Assembly (NCBI RefSeq): GCF_000512695.2
Contig: NZ_AZRW02000041.1
Coordinates: 1-57,692, forward strand
From: Pseudomonas sp. QTF5
Lineage (GTDB): Bacteria > Pseudomonadota > Gammaproteobacteria > Pseudomonadales > Pseudomonadaceae
Direction of reading: 5' to 3'
DNA: 57,692 nt
Shown: positions 8,787 through 16,699 of the stretch, one piece after another
Layout: each line of letters opens with the position of its first letter
Position numbering within the stretch: the stretch's first letter is position 1
Program-made: the position numbers and the translations under genes
Notes under the pieces: model-generated
The model's database searches: none
Told to the model about the DNA's origin: nothing
The model's input: the letters and a program-made list of their open reading frames with translations, nothing else

Positions 8787-9197
8787 ATGCGCAAAGGTCC
8801 GTTGTGTCTGATGTTGGTGACGTTGTCGATCATGGCGCCCGCCCACGGTGAAGAAAGCGTCGAAGGTGGCAATTCGACGCCGCTGTCCTTGAGTGCCGGC
8901 AGCCAGATCACCGAGTTGCAGCAACGCCTGAAGGCTAGCGAGCAGCAAAGAGAAGCACTGAGTAAACAACTGCAAAATACCGATGGCGAACGCGAAAGCG
9001 CCCAGTTGAGCCGATTGCGCCAAGAGAATCAGCGTCTGAAGCTGCAACTCAAGGAAACCCTGGCCAGCCCGCTGCCGCGGCTGCTGACTGATCAGCAGCA
9101 ATGGTTCGTTATCGGTGCCGCAGTAGCGCTATTGGCCCTGCTCTGCGGTATCTTCGCCAGTGGTGCACGTAGAACACGTCGGCAATGGCTAAATTGA
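8787..9197 (+). CDS. Small exported coiled-coil membrane protein upstream of cpxR
   Basis: 136 residues: an N-terminal signal peptide (MRKGPLCLMLVTLSIMAPAHG), a coiled coil at about 45-95 rich in Gln/Glu/Lys (ITELQQRLKASEQQREALSK), and one transmembrane helix near 108-125 (WFVIGAAVALLALLCGIF) before a basic tail. The layout recalls the C-terminal half of TIGR04211/YgiM-type SH3 proteins without the SH3 domain, but I cannot assign a family. AGGAG precedes the ATG. cpxR starts 8 bp after the stop, so the two are co-transcribed and the protein may be linked to envelope-stress sensing. Confidence 0.75.
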   Translation: MRKGPLCLMLVTLSIMAPAHGEESVEGGNSTPLSLSAGSQITELQQRLKASEQQREALSKQLQNTDGERESAQLSRLRQENQRLKLQLKETLASPLPRLLTDQQQWFVIGAAVALLALLCGIFASGARRTRRQWLN

Positions 9198-9204
9198 GTG
9201 AGTC

Positions 9205-9882
9205 ATGAGCGAGCTGTTATTAATTGATGATGACCAGGAGCTGTGTGAGCTCCTGAGTAGTTGGCTAAGCCAGGAAGGCTTTCAAGTCCGCGCCTGCCAC
9301 GATGGCCAGAGCGCGCGCCGGGCGCTGGCCGAAACGTCCCCGGCAGCCGTGGTGCTGGACGTGATGCTGCCGGACGGCAGTGGCCTTGAGCTGCTCAAGC
9401 AACTGCGCAGTGACCATCCGGATTTGCCGGTGCTGATGCTCTCGGCCCGTGGCGAACCGCTGGACCGCATCCTCGGCCTGGAACTCGGTGCCGACGATTA
9501 CCTTGCCAAACCGTGCGACCCACGGGAACTGACCGCGCGCCTGCGCGCGGTGTTGCGCCGCAGTCATCCGACGGCAGTCTCCAGCCAGCTCGAATTGGGT
9601 GACTTGTGCTTCAGCCCGGTGCGTGGCGTGGTCAGCATCGATGAACAGGAATTCACCCTCACCGTCTCCGAAAGTCGTCTGCTCGAAGCCCTGCTCAAGC
9701 AGCCCGGCGAACCGCTGGATAAACAGGAACTGGCGCAAATCGCCCTCGGCCGCAAACTGACCCTGTACGACCGCAGCCTGGACATGCACGTGAGTAACCT
9801 GCGCAAAAAAATCGGCCCGCACCCCGACGGTCGCCCGCGCATCGTGGCCCTGCGCAGTCGCGGTTACTACTACAGCCTGTAA
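9205..9882 (+). CDS. cpxR: OmpR-family response regulator, CpxR-like
   Basis: Cytoplasmic two-component regulator with an N-terminal receiver (Asp9/Asp10, phospho-acceptor Asp52 in VVLDVMLPDG, Lys102 in LAKPCDP) and a C-terminal winged-helix DNA-binding domain (KQELAQIALGR, DMHVSNLRKKIG, IVALRSRGYYYSL). 225 residues. It resembles what I recall of P. aeruginosa PA3204, annotated CpxR. The following Spy/CpxP-like gene and sensor kinase support a Cpx envelope-stress system. Confidence 0.85.
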   Translation: MSELLLIDDDQELCELLSSWLSQEGFQVRACHDGQSARRALAETSPAAVVLDVMLPDGSGLELLKQLRSDHPDLPVLMLSARGEPLDRILGLELGADDYLAKPCDPRELTARLRAVLRRSHPTAVSSQLELGDLCFSPVRGVVSIDEQEFTLTVSESRLLEALLKQPGEPLDKQELAQIALGRKLTLYDRSLDMHVSNLRKKIGPHPDGRPRIVALRSRGYYYSL

Positions 9883-9903
9883 GAACGAGTGGACAAGAGC
9901 AAC

Positions 9904-10042
9904 CTGTGGCGAGGGAGCTTGCTCCCGCTGGGCTGCGAAGCGGCCCCACTCTTTACCTAAAAAGAAGGGGACTGCTACGCAGTCCAGCGGGAGCTCCCTC
10001 GCCACAACAGCTCCCTCGCCACAGCAAGCTCTCTCGCCACAG
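9904..10042. repeat. REP pair, second family, copy 2, with partial tandem copies
   Basis: TGGCGAGGGAGCTTGCTCCC at 9906 pairs with GGGAGCTCCCTCGCCACA near 9989-10006. The 3' arm is then repeated twice in shortened form (CTCCCTCGCCACA, CTCTCTCGCCACA) up to about 10042, giving three near-copies in a row between cpxR and the cpxP-like gene. Confidence 0.8.
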
Positions 10043-10088
10043 ACGGGTGCCTGCACATGGAGTTTTGTCAGGTCGGCACAAGACCCTC

Positions 10089-10104
10089 TTTACCCAAGCT
10101 TTAC
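10089..10104. promoter_or_regulatory. Candidate CpxR box
   Basis: TTTAC at 10089-10093 and TTTAC at 10100-10104, i.e. GTAAA-N6-GTAAA on the minus strand. The enterobacterial CpxR consensus is two GTAAA units about five bases apart, with variable spacing accepted. It lies 83 bp before the ATG of the cpxP-like gene, a classic CpxR target. Confidence 0.5.
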
Positions 10105-10186
10105 GCTCCGCTGACCGCCGCTGACCTTGATCTGCGTAATCTGCACACATCCGGAACGTACCGGGAACGAGACAAGGAGATACACC

Positions 10187-10636
10187 ATGCGCAAGACTCT
10201 TATCGCTCTGATGTTTGCTGCCGCCCTGCCGACCGTTGCCATGGCCATGCCTGAAGGCGCAGGTCCGATGGGTGATCACATGGACGGCTCACGCCACGGC
10301 GGTCAGATGCACGGCATGCACGGTAAAGGCCCTTACAGCCAGCTGGACCTGAGCCGCGAACAGCGCGAGCAAATCCGCAAGATCATGGGCGAGCAGATGC
10401 ATGAGCGTCAGCAATTGGTCGACAAGTACCTGGAAAAGCTCTCGCCAGCCGATCAGAAAGCCCTGAAAGACGAGATGGCGGCCAAGCACAAGAAAGCCGA
10501 AGCCGACGTTCGCGCACTGCTGAAGCCGGAACAACAGAAGCAATTCGACGAGATCCAGAAGAAAAAGGCTGAGCGTCGCGCCGAATGGGCCGAGTTCAAG
10601 GCCTGGAAAGCGCAGCAAGCGCAAAAAGCGCAATAA
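10187..10636 (+). CDS. Periplasmic Spy/CpxP-like protein
   Basis: 149 residues with a clear signal peptide (MRKTLIALMFAAALPTVAMA). A Met/His/Gly-rich segment follows (HMDGSRHGGQMHGMHG), then an all-helical region with an LTXXQ-like motif (LDLSREQREQIRKIM) and a second one (LSPADQKAL). CpxP and Spy are periplasmic chaperone/sensor proteins; CpxP inhibits CpxA, and the His/Met-rich part could bind metal. AAGGAGA precedes the ATG. It lies between cpxR and the kinase, has its own terminator, and has a candidate CpxR box upstream. Confidence 0.82.
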   Translation: MRKTLIALMFAAALPTVAMAMPEGAGPMGDHMDGSRHGGQMHGMHGKGPYSQLDLSREQREQIRKIMGEQMHERQQLVDKYLEKLSPADQKALKDEMAAKHKKAEADVRALLKPEQQKQFDEIQKKKAERRAEWAEFKAWKAQQAQKAQ

Positions 10637-10649
10637 TGCGCTAACCCTG

Positions 10650-10680
10650 AACCCAACGGCCAAACCCCGTTGGGTTTGTT
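10650..10680 (+). terminator. Terminator after the cpxP-like gene
   Basis: AACCCAACGG / CCGTTGGGTT stem around CCAAACC, followed by TGTTG. It lies 13 bp after the stop, so the kinase gene downstream needs read-through or a promoter of its own. Confidence 0.75.
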
Positions 10681-10693
10681 GCCACTCGATTTA

Positions 10694-10785
10694 ATGTGGG
10701 AGCGGGCTTGCTCGCGAGGAGGGAGTGTCAGCCGACATCAATGTTGCCTGGTACACCGCCTTCGCGAGCAAGCCCGCTCCCACAT
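10694..10785. repeat. REP pair, copy 3
   Basis: ATGTGGGAGCGGGCTTGCTC at 10694 and its complement ending 10785, with a spacer carrying GTCAGCCGACATCAATGTTG. It lies between the cpxP-like terminator and the kinase GTG. Confidence 0.9.
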
Positions 10786-10811
10786 GGATTGCGTTTGTTT
10801 GAGGATTTTCT

Positions 10812-12152
10812 GTGCGTTCATTGTTCTGGCGTATCCTGGCCAGCTTCTGGCTGGCCATCGCTCTGGTTGCAGGGCTTTCCATTCTGCTCGGGCATATGCT
10901 CAACCAGGACGCGTGGATTCTCAGTCGCCATCCGGGCCTTAACAACCTGCCCGAACTGTGGACGCAAACCTACGAAAGCCAGGGCGAAGATGCCGCCCAG
11001 GACATTCTGGAGCAGCGCAAGCGCCAGTATCACATCGACGTTCAGGTGCTCAACGAGACGGGGGACCCTGTGGTACGCGGTACCTTCCCTCGGCGTGCAG
11101 CAGCCTTCGAAGCACGGCAGCAAAACGATGATCGGCGCCTGCCCTGGCGGCGTCTGACCGATGAATACACCAGCGCCAAGACGGGCGACACCTACCTGCT
11201 GATCTACCGCATTCCGCACCCGGAACTGGATGCCTGGCACCGTGAAAGCCTGCTCTGGCCGTTGAGTGCGCTGGGTATCGCATTGGTGGTGCTGACCCTG
11301 TTCAGCCTGCTGGTGACCTTTTCCATCACCCGACCGCTGAGCCGTTTGCGCGGTGCGGTGCATGACTTGGGGCAGACGACGTATCAACAGAACAGCCTGG
11401 CGCAACTGGCCAACCGCCGCGATGAATTCGGTGTGCTCGCCAACGACTTCAACCGCATGGGCGCGCGCCTGCAAAGCCTGATAGGCAGCCAGCGACAATT
11501 ACTGCGGGACGTGTCTCACGAGTTGCGTTCACCCTTGGCCCGACTGCGCATTGCCTTGGCACTGGCCGAGCGGGCCAATCCTGAGGAGCGGGAAAAACTC
11601 TGGCCACGCCTGACCCGTGAGTGCGATCGACTGGAAGCGCTGATCAGCGAAATCCTGGTACTGGCGCGCGTCGATGCCGACAACGCCAGTGCTGAAGAGG
11701 TAGATCTCAACGCGCTGCTCAATACCCTGCAAAAAGATGCGCAGTTGGGCTTGCCAGAGCAGAACGTGCGTCTTGAGGCTGAGCCACAGCTGAACCTCAG
11801 AGGCTGGCCGACCATGATCGAGCGTGCCGTGGACAACCTGCTGCGTAATGCCCAGCGCTTTAACCCGGTCGGGCAACCGATCGAAATGCAGGCGTTGCGT
11901 CAGGGCGACAGGATTGTAGTCAGCGTGCGCGATCACGGCCCCGGTGTAGAGGCCGAGCATTTGAATCAGCTGGGAGAACCGTTCTATCGGGCACCAGGCC
12001 AGACAGCGGCCGGGCATGGCCTGGGGTTGGCCATTGCGCGCCGTGCGGCGGAGCGGCATGGCGGCAGTCTGGTGCTGGCCAATCACCCGCAGGGCGGGTT
12101 TATTGCCAGCCTGGAGTTGCCGTTGGTGCCGGGGGCGGTGGTTCAACCCTGA
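10812..12152 (+). CDS. cpxA: CpxA-like sensor histidine kinase
   Basis: 446-residue inner-membrane kinase: TM1 about 8-28, a periplasmic sensor domain of ~120 residues, TM2 about 147-170, HAMP (TRPLSRLRGAVHDLG…), dimerisation/phosphoacceptor His236 in RDVSHELRSPLARLR, then the ATPase with N-box (NLLRNAQRF), G1 (VRDHGPGV) and G2 (GHGLGLAIARR). It starts at GTG 10812 with GAGG upstream. It is the presumed partner of the CpxR-like regulator. The separation from cpxR by a terminator and a REP pair is unusual for a kinase/regulator pair. Confidence 0.85.
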   Translation: MRSLFWRILASFWLAIALVAGLSILLGHMLNQDAWILSRHPGLNNLPELWTQTYESQGEDAAQDILEQRKRQYHIDVQVLNETGDPVVRGTFPRRAAAFEARQQNDDRRLPWRRLTDEYTSAKTGDTYLLIYRIPHPELDAWHRESLLWPLSALGIALVVLTLFSLLVTFSITRPLSRLRGAVHDLGQTTYQQNSLAQLANRRDEFGVLANDFNRMGARLQSLIGSQRQLLRDVSHELRSPLARLRIALALAERANPEEREKLWPRLTRECDRLEALISEILVLARVDADNASAEEVDLNALLNTLQKDAQLGLPEQNVRLEAEPQLNLRGWPTMIERAVDNLLRNAQRFNPVGQPIEMQALRQGDRIVVSVRDHGPGVEAEHLNQLGEPFYRAPGQTAAGHGLGLAIARRAAERHGGSLVLANHPQGGFIASLELPLVPGAVVQP

Positions 12153-12156
12153 ACCC

Positions 12157-12246
12157 TGTGGGAGCGGGCTTGCTCGCGAAGACGGAGTGTCAGTCGACAT
12201 CATCGTTGCCTGACACACCGCTTTCGCGAGCAAGCCCGCTCCCACA
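12157..12246. repeat. REP pair, copy 4
   Basis: TGTGGGAGCGGGCTTGCTCG at 12157 and complement ending at 12246. It lies between the convergent kinase and nitroreductase genes. Confidence 0.9.
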
Positions 12247-12260
12247 TTGAATCTACGCCT

Positions 12261-12827
12261 TCAGGCCTTACCGGGCCAGGCGCTAACAAACTTGGTCAAA
12301 TCAACCTTCTCCGCAACCCGCGGTTCTTTCTGCGGCGTGCCAAGGTAAAGAAACGCAATCACCTGTTCCCCTTCCGCCAATCCCAAGCCTTTGGCCACAT
12401 GCGCCGAATAAGCCAGCTCACCAGTACGCCACACCGCGCCAATGCCTTGCGCGTAGGCCGCCAGCAAAATCCCGTGAGCTGCACAACCGGCCGCCAACAG
12501 TTGCTCGGACTTGGGATACTTGTCGTGCTCCTGCAAACGCGCAATCACTACAACCACCAGTGGCGCACGCAACGGGCCGTTGCGCGCCTTGTCCAGCAAG
12601 GCCTCGGACACATCACTGTCTTGCAGCTTCGCCGCTTCGGCCAGCAACTCACCCATTTGCTCGCGCGCCGCGCCTTCGACTGTCAGGAAGCGCCAAGGCT
12701 GCAAATGGCCATGGTCTGGCGCGCGCATCGCGGCGGCAAACAGCACTTCCCGTTGCTCGGCAGTGGGCGCCGGATCGAGCAGTCGTGGGACGGAAACACG
12801 GTTGAGCAAAGCGTCGAGAGCCTGCAT
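12261..12827 (-). CDS. Nitroreductase family protein (YdjA-like)
   Basis: 188-residue FMN-binding NAD(P)H oxidoreductase of the small YdjA/TdsD type. Typical segments: RAPDHGHLQPWRFLTVEG (FMN phosphate and Arg contacts), PLVVVVIARL, AAGCAAHGILLAAYAQGIGAVWRTGE, and the C-terminal VIAFLYLGTP. A strong CAGGAGG site lies upstream of ATG 12827. Substrate unknown; such enzymes reduce nitro- and quinone compounds. Single gene, divergent from trkH. Confidence 0.88.
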   Translation of the reverse strand: MQALDALLNRVSVPRLLDPAPTAEQREVLFAAAMRAPDHGHLQPWRFLTVEGAAREQMGELLAEAAKLQDSDVSEALLDKARNGPLRAPLVVVVIARLQEHDKYPKSEQLLAAGCAAHGILLAAYAQGIGAVWRTGELAYSAHVAKGLGLAEGEQVIAFLYLGTPQKEPRVAEKVDLTKFVSAWPGKA

Positions 12828-12949
12828 CGGCCACCTCCTGTAGAAAATGTCTGGCTATTCTAGCGGTAAGTGCCGTAAGGCTGCCGGTTTACATGCCCTG
12901 CCCCGCAGGTAGAATGGCGCCCTTCCCACTATCAGCCCGAGCGGACTTC

Positions 12950-14404
12950 ATGGCGTTGCCGACCTTACGGATCATTGGTTTCATTATCGGCATCTTTCTG
13001 ATCACGCTGGCCATCGCCATGGTCGTGCCCATGGCCACGCTGGTGATCTTCGAACGCACCAGCGATCTGCCGTCGTTCCTCTGGGCCAGCATGATCACCT
13101 TTGTCGCCGGCCTGGCCCTGGTAATACCCGGGCGCCCCGAGCACATCCATCTGCGCCCGCGAGACATGTACCTGCTGACCGTCAGCAGCTGGCTGGTGGT
13201 GTGCATCTTCGCCGCCCTGCCGTTCTTGCTGACCCAACACATCAGCTACACCGACTCGTTCTTCGAAAGCATGTCCGGCATCACCGCCACTGGAGCGACG
13301 GTGCTCAACGGCCTGGACAACATGTCCCCCGGTATCCTGATGTGGCGCTCATTGCTGCACTGGATCGGCGGCATCGGTTTTATCGGTATGGCGGTAGCGA
13401 TTTTGCCATTGCTGCGCATCGGTGGCATGCGGCTGTTTCAGACCGAGTCGTCGGACCGTTCCGAAAAGGTCATGCCCCGTTCGCACATGGTGGCGCGTTT
13501 GATCGTTGCGGCCTACATCGGCATCACCATTTTCGGCAGCCTGGCGTTCTGGTGGGCCGGAATGAGCCCGTTCGATGCAATCAATCACGCGATGTCGGCG
13601 ATCTCCACCGGCGGCTTCTCCACCTCCGACCAGTCTTTGGCCAAGTGGCCGGAGCCAGCGGTGCATTGGGTCGCGATCGTCATCATGATTCTCGGTGCCC
13701 TGCCGTTCACCCTGTATGTCGCCACGTTGCGCGGTAATCGTCGGGCGCTAATCAAGGACGAACAGGTTCAAGGCCTGCTCGGCATGCTGTTGGTGACCTG
13801 GCTGGTGCTCGGCACCTGGTACTGGTGGACCACCCAACTGCACTGGCTGGAGGCCTTGCGGCATGTGGCGCTGAACGTGACATCGGTGGTGACCACCACC
13901 GGTTTTGCACTGGGGGACTACAGCCTCTGGGGCAATTTCTCACTGATGCTGTTCTTTTATCTGGGGTTTGTTGGCGGCTGCTCAGGTTCGACCGCCGGCG
14001 GGATCAAGATTTTCCGCTTCCAGGTTGCCTACATTCTGCTCAAGGCCAACCTTAACCAGTTGATTCACCCGCGCGCGGTGATCAAGCAGAAGTATAACGG
14101 CCACCGTCTCGACGAAGAGATCGTACGCTCGATCCTGACCTTTTCGTTCTTCTTCGCTATCACCATTTGCGTCATCGCGCTGCTGCTGTCGCTGCTGGGC
14201 GTGGACTGGATGACAGCGCTTACCGGAGCGGCCGCCACGGTGTCTGGCGTAGGCCCGGGGCTTGGCGAGACCATTGGCCCGGCGGGCAACTTCGCCAGCC
14301 TGCCGGATGCCGCGAAGTGGATTCTCTCATTCGGCATGCTCCTGGGCCGGCTGGAGATCATTACGGTGTTTGTTCTGTGCATCCCGGCGTTCTGGCGTCA
14401 CTAA
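12950..14404 (+). CDS. trkH: Potassium uptake protein TrkH
   Basis: Membrane subunit of the Trk low-affinity K+ importer, working with cytoplasmic TrkA. 484 residues, near the E. coli length. The four pore-loop filters are visible in order: SGITATGATV, SAISTGGFST, SVVTTTGFA and ATVSGVGPGL, plus the conserved GGCSGSTAGGIKIFR. About twelve membrane segments. I start at ATG 12950 (MALPTLRIIGF); a longer in-frame start at 12893 would add 19 residues without a better ribosome site. Its 3' end overlaps the convergent AraC gene by 44 bp. Confidence 0.92.
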   Translation: MALPTLRIIGFIIGIFLITLAIAMVVPMATLVIFERTSDLPSFLWASMITFVAGLALVIPGRPEHIHLRPRDMYLLTVSSWLVVCIFAALPFLLTQHISYTDSFFESMSGITATGATVLNGLDNMSPGILMWRSLLHWIGGIGFIGMAVAILPLLRIGGMRLFQTESSDRSEKVMPRSHMVARLIVAAYIGITIFGSLAFWWAGMSPFDAINHAMSAISTGGFSTSDQSLAKWPEPAVHWVAIVIMILGALPFTLYVATLRGNRRALIKDEQVQGLLGMLLVTWLVLGTWYWWTTQLHWLEALRHVALNVTSVVTTTGFALGDYSLWGNFSLMLFFYLGFVGGCSGSTAGGIKIFRFQVAYILLKANLNQLIHPRAVIKQKYNGHRLDEEIVRSILTFSFFFAITICVIALLLSLLGVDWMTALTGAAATVSGVGPGLGETIGPAGNFASLPDAAKWILSFGMLLGRLEIITVFVLCIPAFWRH

Positions 14405-15422
14405 TCGGTATGGGCGCTTCCATCAGCCGCATCCGGTATTCGCCGGGGGTGGAGTCGAACCAGCGCCGGAAGGCGCGAAAGAAGTTGCTCGGATCGGCAA
14501 AACCCAGCAAGTAGGCAATTTCCAGCAGGGTCAAGTTCGGTTGCGCCAGGTATTGCTCGGCCAGTTCATGTCGGGTGTCATCCAGCAACGTCTGAAAACT
14601 CGTGCCCTCTTCCTGCAAGCGACGCTGCAAGGTGCGTTGCGACAAGTGCAGCGTCTGAGCCACCGCATCGCGTTTGGGTTCGCCCTGGGGCAGCAGACGG
14701 CATAACACCTGCCGCGCCTTGTGAGTCACGCGGGTCTCGGAAAATCGCGCCAGGTACTCACCGGCAAACCGGTCGTGCAACCGCGCCATGGCCTCGTTGG
14801 CGGTGGGCAGCGGTGCCTCCATGTCAGCGCGCTGGAAGATCAAGGCGTCATAAGGCGCGTTGAACATCAACGGGGCATGGAAGGCTTGTTTATAGGGTTC
14901 AAGATCAACGGGATCATCGCCTTGCAGCAAGACTTTGCGCGGCTGGAGCGTGCGGCCGGTCAGCCAGCCGCAAAGTGCCAGGGCGCAGGCCATTGATGCT
15001 TCGGCACTCTGTCGGGTCGGCGGCAGGTGGTCACCATGGACTGTCAGAATCAGCGCATAACCCTCATCCAGCAATCGGAAACTCAAGTCAGCACTTTCGG
15101 CGATGATTCGCTGATAACGCACCAGACGTTGAAAGCCTTCAGCCAGGGTCTGGCTGGACATCAAGGCATAACCGGCGACATGGAAGGACGCCGGTCGCAC
15201 CACCTTGCCCATGTTCAGGCCGATCGCCGGGTTGCCGGACAGCTCGACCGCGCGCTGCCAGAGCCGCGTCATGGAATCTTGCGGGAAGCGCGCATCCGGG
15301 TCATCCAGTGCCGCATAGTCGAGCCCTAGCTGTTTGAACAGAACCCGGCAATCCAGGCCGTCCATTTCCAGTGCTTTGACAATCCCCATCGCCCAGCTTG
15401 CAGAAGTCGTTCGTTCGCTCAT
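14361..15422 (-). CDS. AraC-family transcriptional regulator with arabinose-binding-like N-domain
   Basis: 353 residues. The N-terminal part (RLWQRAVELSGNPAIGLNMGKVVRPASFHVAGYALMSS) is the PF12625-type ligand domain of OruR/ArgR-like AraC proteins. The C-terminal double HTH is clear (VAQTLHLSQRTLQRRLQEEGTSF; LLEIAYLLGFADPSNFFRAFRRWF). The ATG at 15422 gives MSERTTS. It converges on trkH with a 44-bp overlap and is divergent from the Mpo1-like gene. Target and ligand unknown. Confidence 0.87.
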   Translation of the reverse strand: MSERTTSASWAMGIVKALEMDGLDCRVLFKQLGLDYAALDDPDARFPQDSMTRLWQRAVELSGNPAIGLNMGKVVRPASFHVAGYALMSSQTLAEGFQRLVRYQRIIAESADLSFRLLDEGYALILTVHGDHLPPTRQSAEASMACALALCGWLTGRTLQPRKVLLQGDDPVDLEPYKQAFHAPLMFNAPYDALIFQRADMEAPLPTANEAMARLHDRFAGEYLARFSETRVTHKARQVLCRLLPQGEPKRDAVAQTLHLSQRTLQRRLQEEGTSFQTLLDDTRHELAEQYLAQPNLTLLEIAYLLGFADPSNFFRAFRRWFDSTPGEYRMRLMEAPIPISDARTPGCTEQTP

Positions 15423-15580
15423 GGCGTTTACTACGTGATGGCCGCATGCCACGGCCCAATTCCGAAGGATACTAAAGTGGCGCCCATTGTCACTGGCTGA
15501 TGCCAATGATCACTCTAGACTTAAATAGGCTACCCGCAGGACAGCTTGTCGCCTGCCCAACAACCACAGAGATCGCAGTG

Positions 15581-15892
15581 GTGGAAAACATCAAACGTTT
15601 CAATAGCTTCGCTGAGTTTTACCCGTATTACCTCAGCGAACATCGCAACAGCACCTGTCGACGATTGCACTTTGTCGGCACCTCCCTGGTTATTTTCATT
15701 CTGGCGCTGACCATCGGCAACGGCGCGTGGTGGATGTTGCTGACCCTGCCGCTGGCCGGTTACAGCTTCGCCTGGGTCGGGCATTTCTTCTTCGAGAAGA
15801 ATCGCCCCGCCACCTTCCAGCATCCTCTTTACAGCCTGCTCGGCGACTTCGTCATGTACCGCGACATGATTCTGGGTCGCGTGCCGTTCTAG
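15581..15892 (+). CDS. Mpo1-like (DUF962) membrane protein
   Basis: 103 residues from the GTG at 15581 (VENIKRFNSFAEFYPYYLSEHRN); a GTG one codon earlier and an ATG at 15500 are also in frame, but the family starts at this motif. Family signatures: YLSEHRNSTCRRLHFVGT, two hydrophobic segments, then WVGHFFFEKNRPATFQHPLYSLLGDF. The yeast relative Mpo1 is an Fe-dependent dioxygenase acting on 2-hydroxy fatty acids, and the His residues kept here agree with that. The bacterial function is unproved. Confidence 0.8.
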   Translation: MENIKRFNSFAEFYPYYLSEHRNSTCRRLHFVGTSLVIFILALTIGNGAWWMLLTLPLAGYSFAWVGHFFFEKNRPATFQHPLYSLLGDFVMYRDMILGRVPF

Positions 15893-15955
15893 GGGGCGTT
15901 GGATCCACGTCCTACACTCAACACATCCCTTTCGATCAGAACAAGAGGATAGCCG

Positions 15956-16546
15956 ATGAATGCCCATGCCCGTTTTACCCATATGCAGGACGGTACGCAG
16001 GAAGACTGGGCGATCATCGCCGCAGATTTCAGCGCCTATGCCCGGCAATTGCCCAAACGGATCGTGGCGCACCTGAAGTTACTGGAGGGGGATTTCGGCG
16101 GTTTCCCGGTGGATCGTCTGACCCACTCCCTGCAAACCGCCAGCCGCGCCTGGCGCGATGGTCGCGACGAAGAGTACTTGGTCTGCGCCCTGCTCCATGA
16201 CATCGGCGACACGCTGGGCTCCTACAATCACCCGGACATCGCCGCGGCGATCCTCAAGCCGTTCGTCAGCGCCGAGAACCTGTGGATGGTGGAGAAGCAC
16301 GGGATTTTCCAGGGTTATTACTTCTTTCATCACCTGGGCATGGACCGGCATCTGCGCGAGCATTTCAGCGATCATCCGCAGTATCAGGCGACCATCGAAT
16401 TTTGTGCCCGGTACGATGCGGCAGCGTTTGATCCGGCGTACGACACGCTGCCGCTGAGCTTCTTCGAACCGATGGTGGAGCGGCTGTTTGCGCAACCGAA
16501 GAACTCGATCTACAAGGCGGCGATGGAAGAGAACGCGCCAGTCTGA
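15956..16546 (+). CDS. HD-domain protein
   Basis: 196 residues. The HD metal-site pattern is visible: His57 (THSLQTASRA), His81-Asp82 (ALLHDIGDTLG), His115 (EKHGIFQGYY), His125/126, and a later Asp in ARYDAAAFDP. The HSLQ…LLHDIGD arrangement resembles the PhnZ/TmpB-like oxygenase branch of HD proteins as well as HD phosphohydrolases, so the chemistry (hydrolysis or diiron oxidation) cannot be settled by eye. AGAGGA precedes the ATG. It is possibly co-transcribed with the Mpo1-like gene 63 bp upstream. Confidence 0.75.
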   Translation: MNAHARFTHMQDGTQEDWAIIAADFSAYARQLPKRIVAHLKLLEGDFGGFPVDRLTHSLQTASRAWRDGRDEEYLVCALLHDIGDTLGSYNHPDIAAAILKPFVSAENLWMVEKHGIFQGYYFFHHLGMDRHLREHFSDHPQYQATIEFCARYDAAAFDPAYDTLPLSFFEPMVERLFAQPKNSIYKAAMEENAPV

Positions 16547-16574
16547 TGAATGTCGGGGACCGCTGCGCGGTCCA

Positions 16575-16667
16575 TTCGCGAGCAAGCCCGCTCCCACATT
16601 GGATCGTCGGTGGTCACAAATATTGTGTTCACCGACGATCCAATGTGGGAGCGGGCTTGCTCGCGAA
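16575..16667. repeat. Perfect 38-bp inverted repeat, REP pair in reversed orientation
   Basis: Arms 16575-16612 and 16630-16667 are exact complements over 38 bp. They begin TTCGCGAGCAAGCCCGCTCC and include ATCGTCGGTG inside. Unlike the other REP pairs, the GTGGGAGC ends face inward. The centre holds CACAA/TTGTG, extending the cruciform. It sits between the convergent HD and phosphoesterase genes. Confidence 0.9.
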
Positions 16668-16699
16668 GAGGCCCGACCAGACACTCCATTTCTCGCAGG

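Noticed and set aside
9904..10042. CRISPR-like array
   Set aside because: The repeats are palindromic REP arms without regular unique spacers and no cas gene is present.
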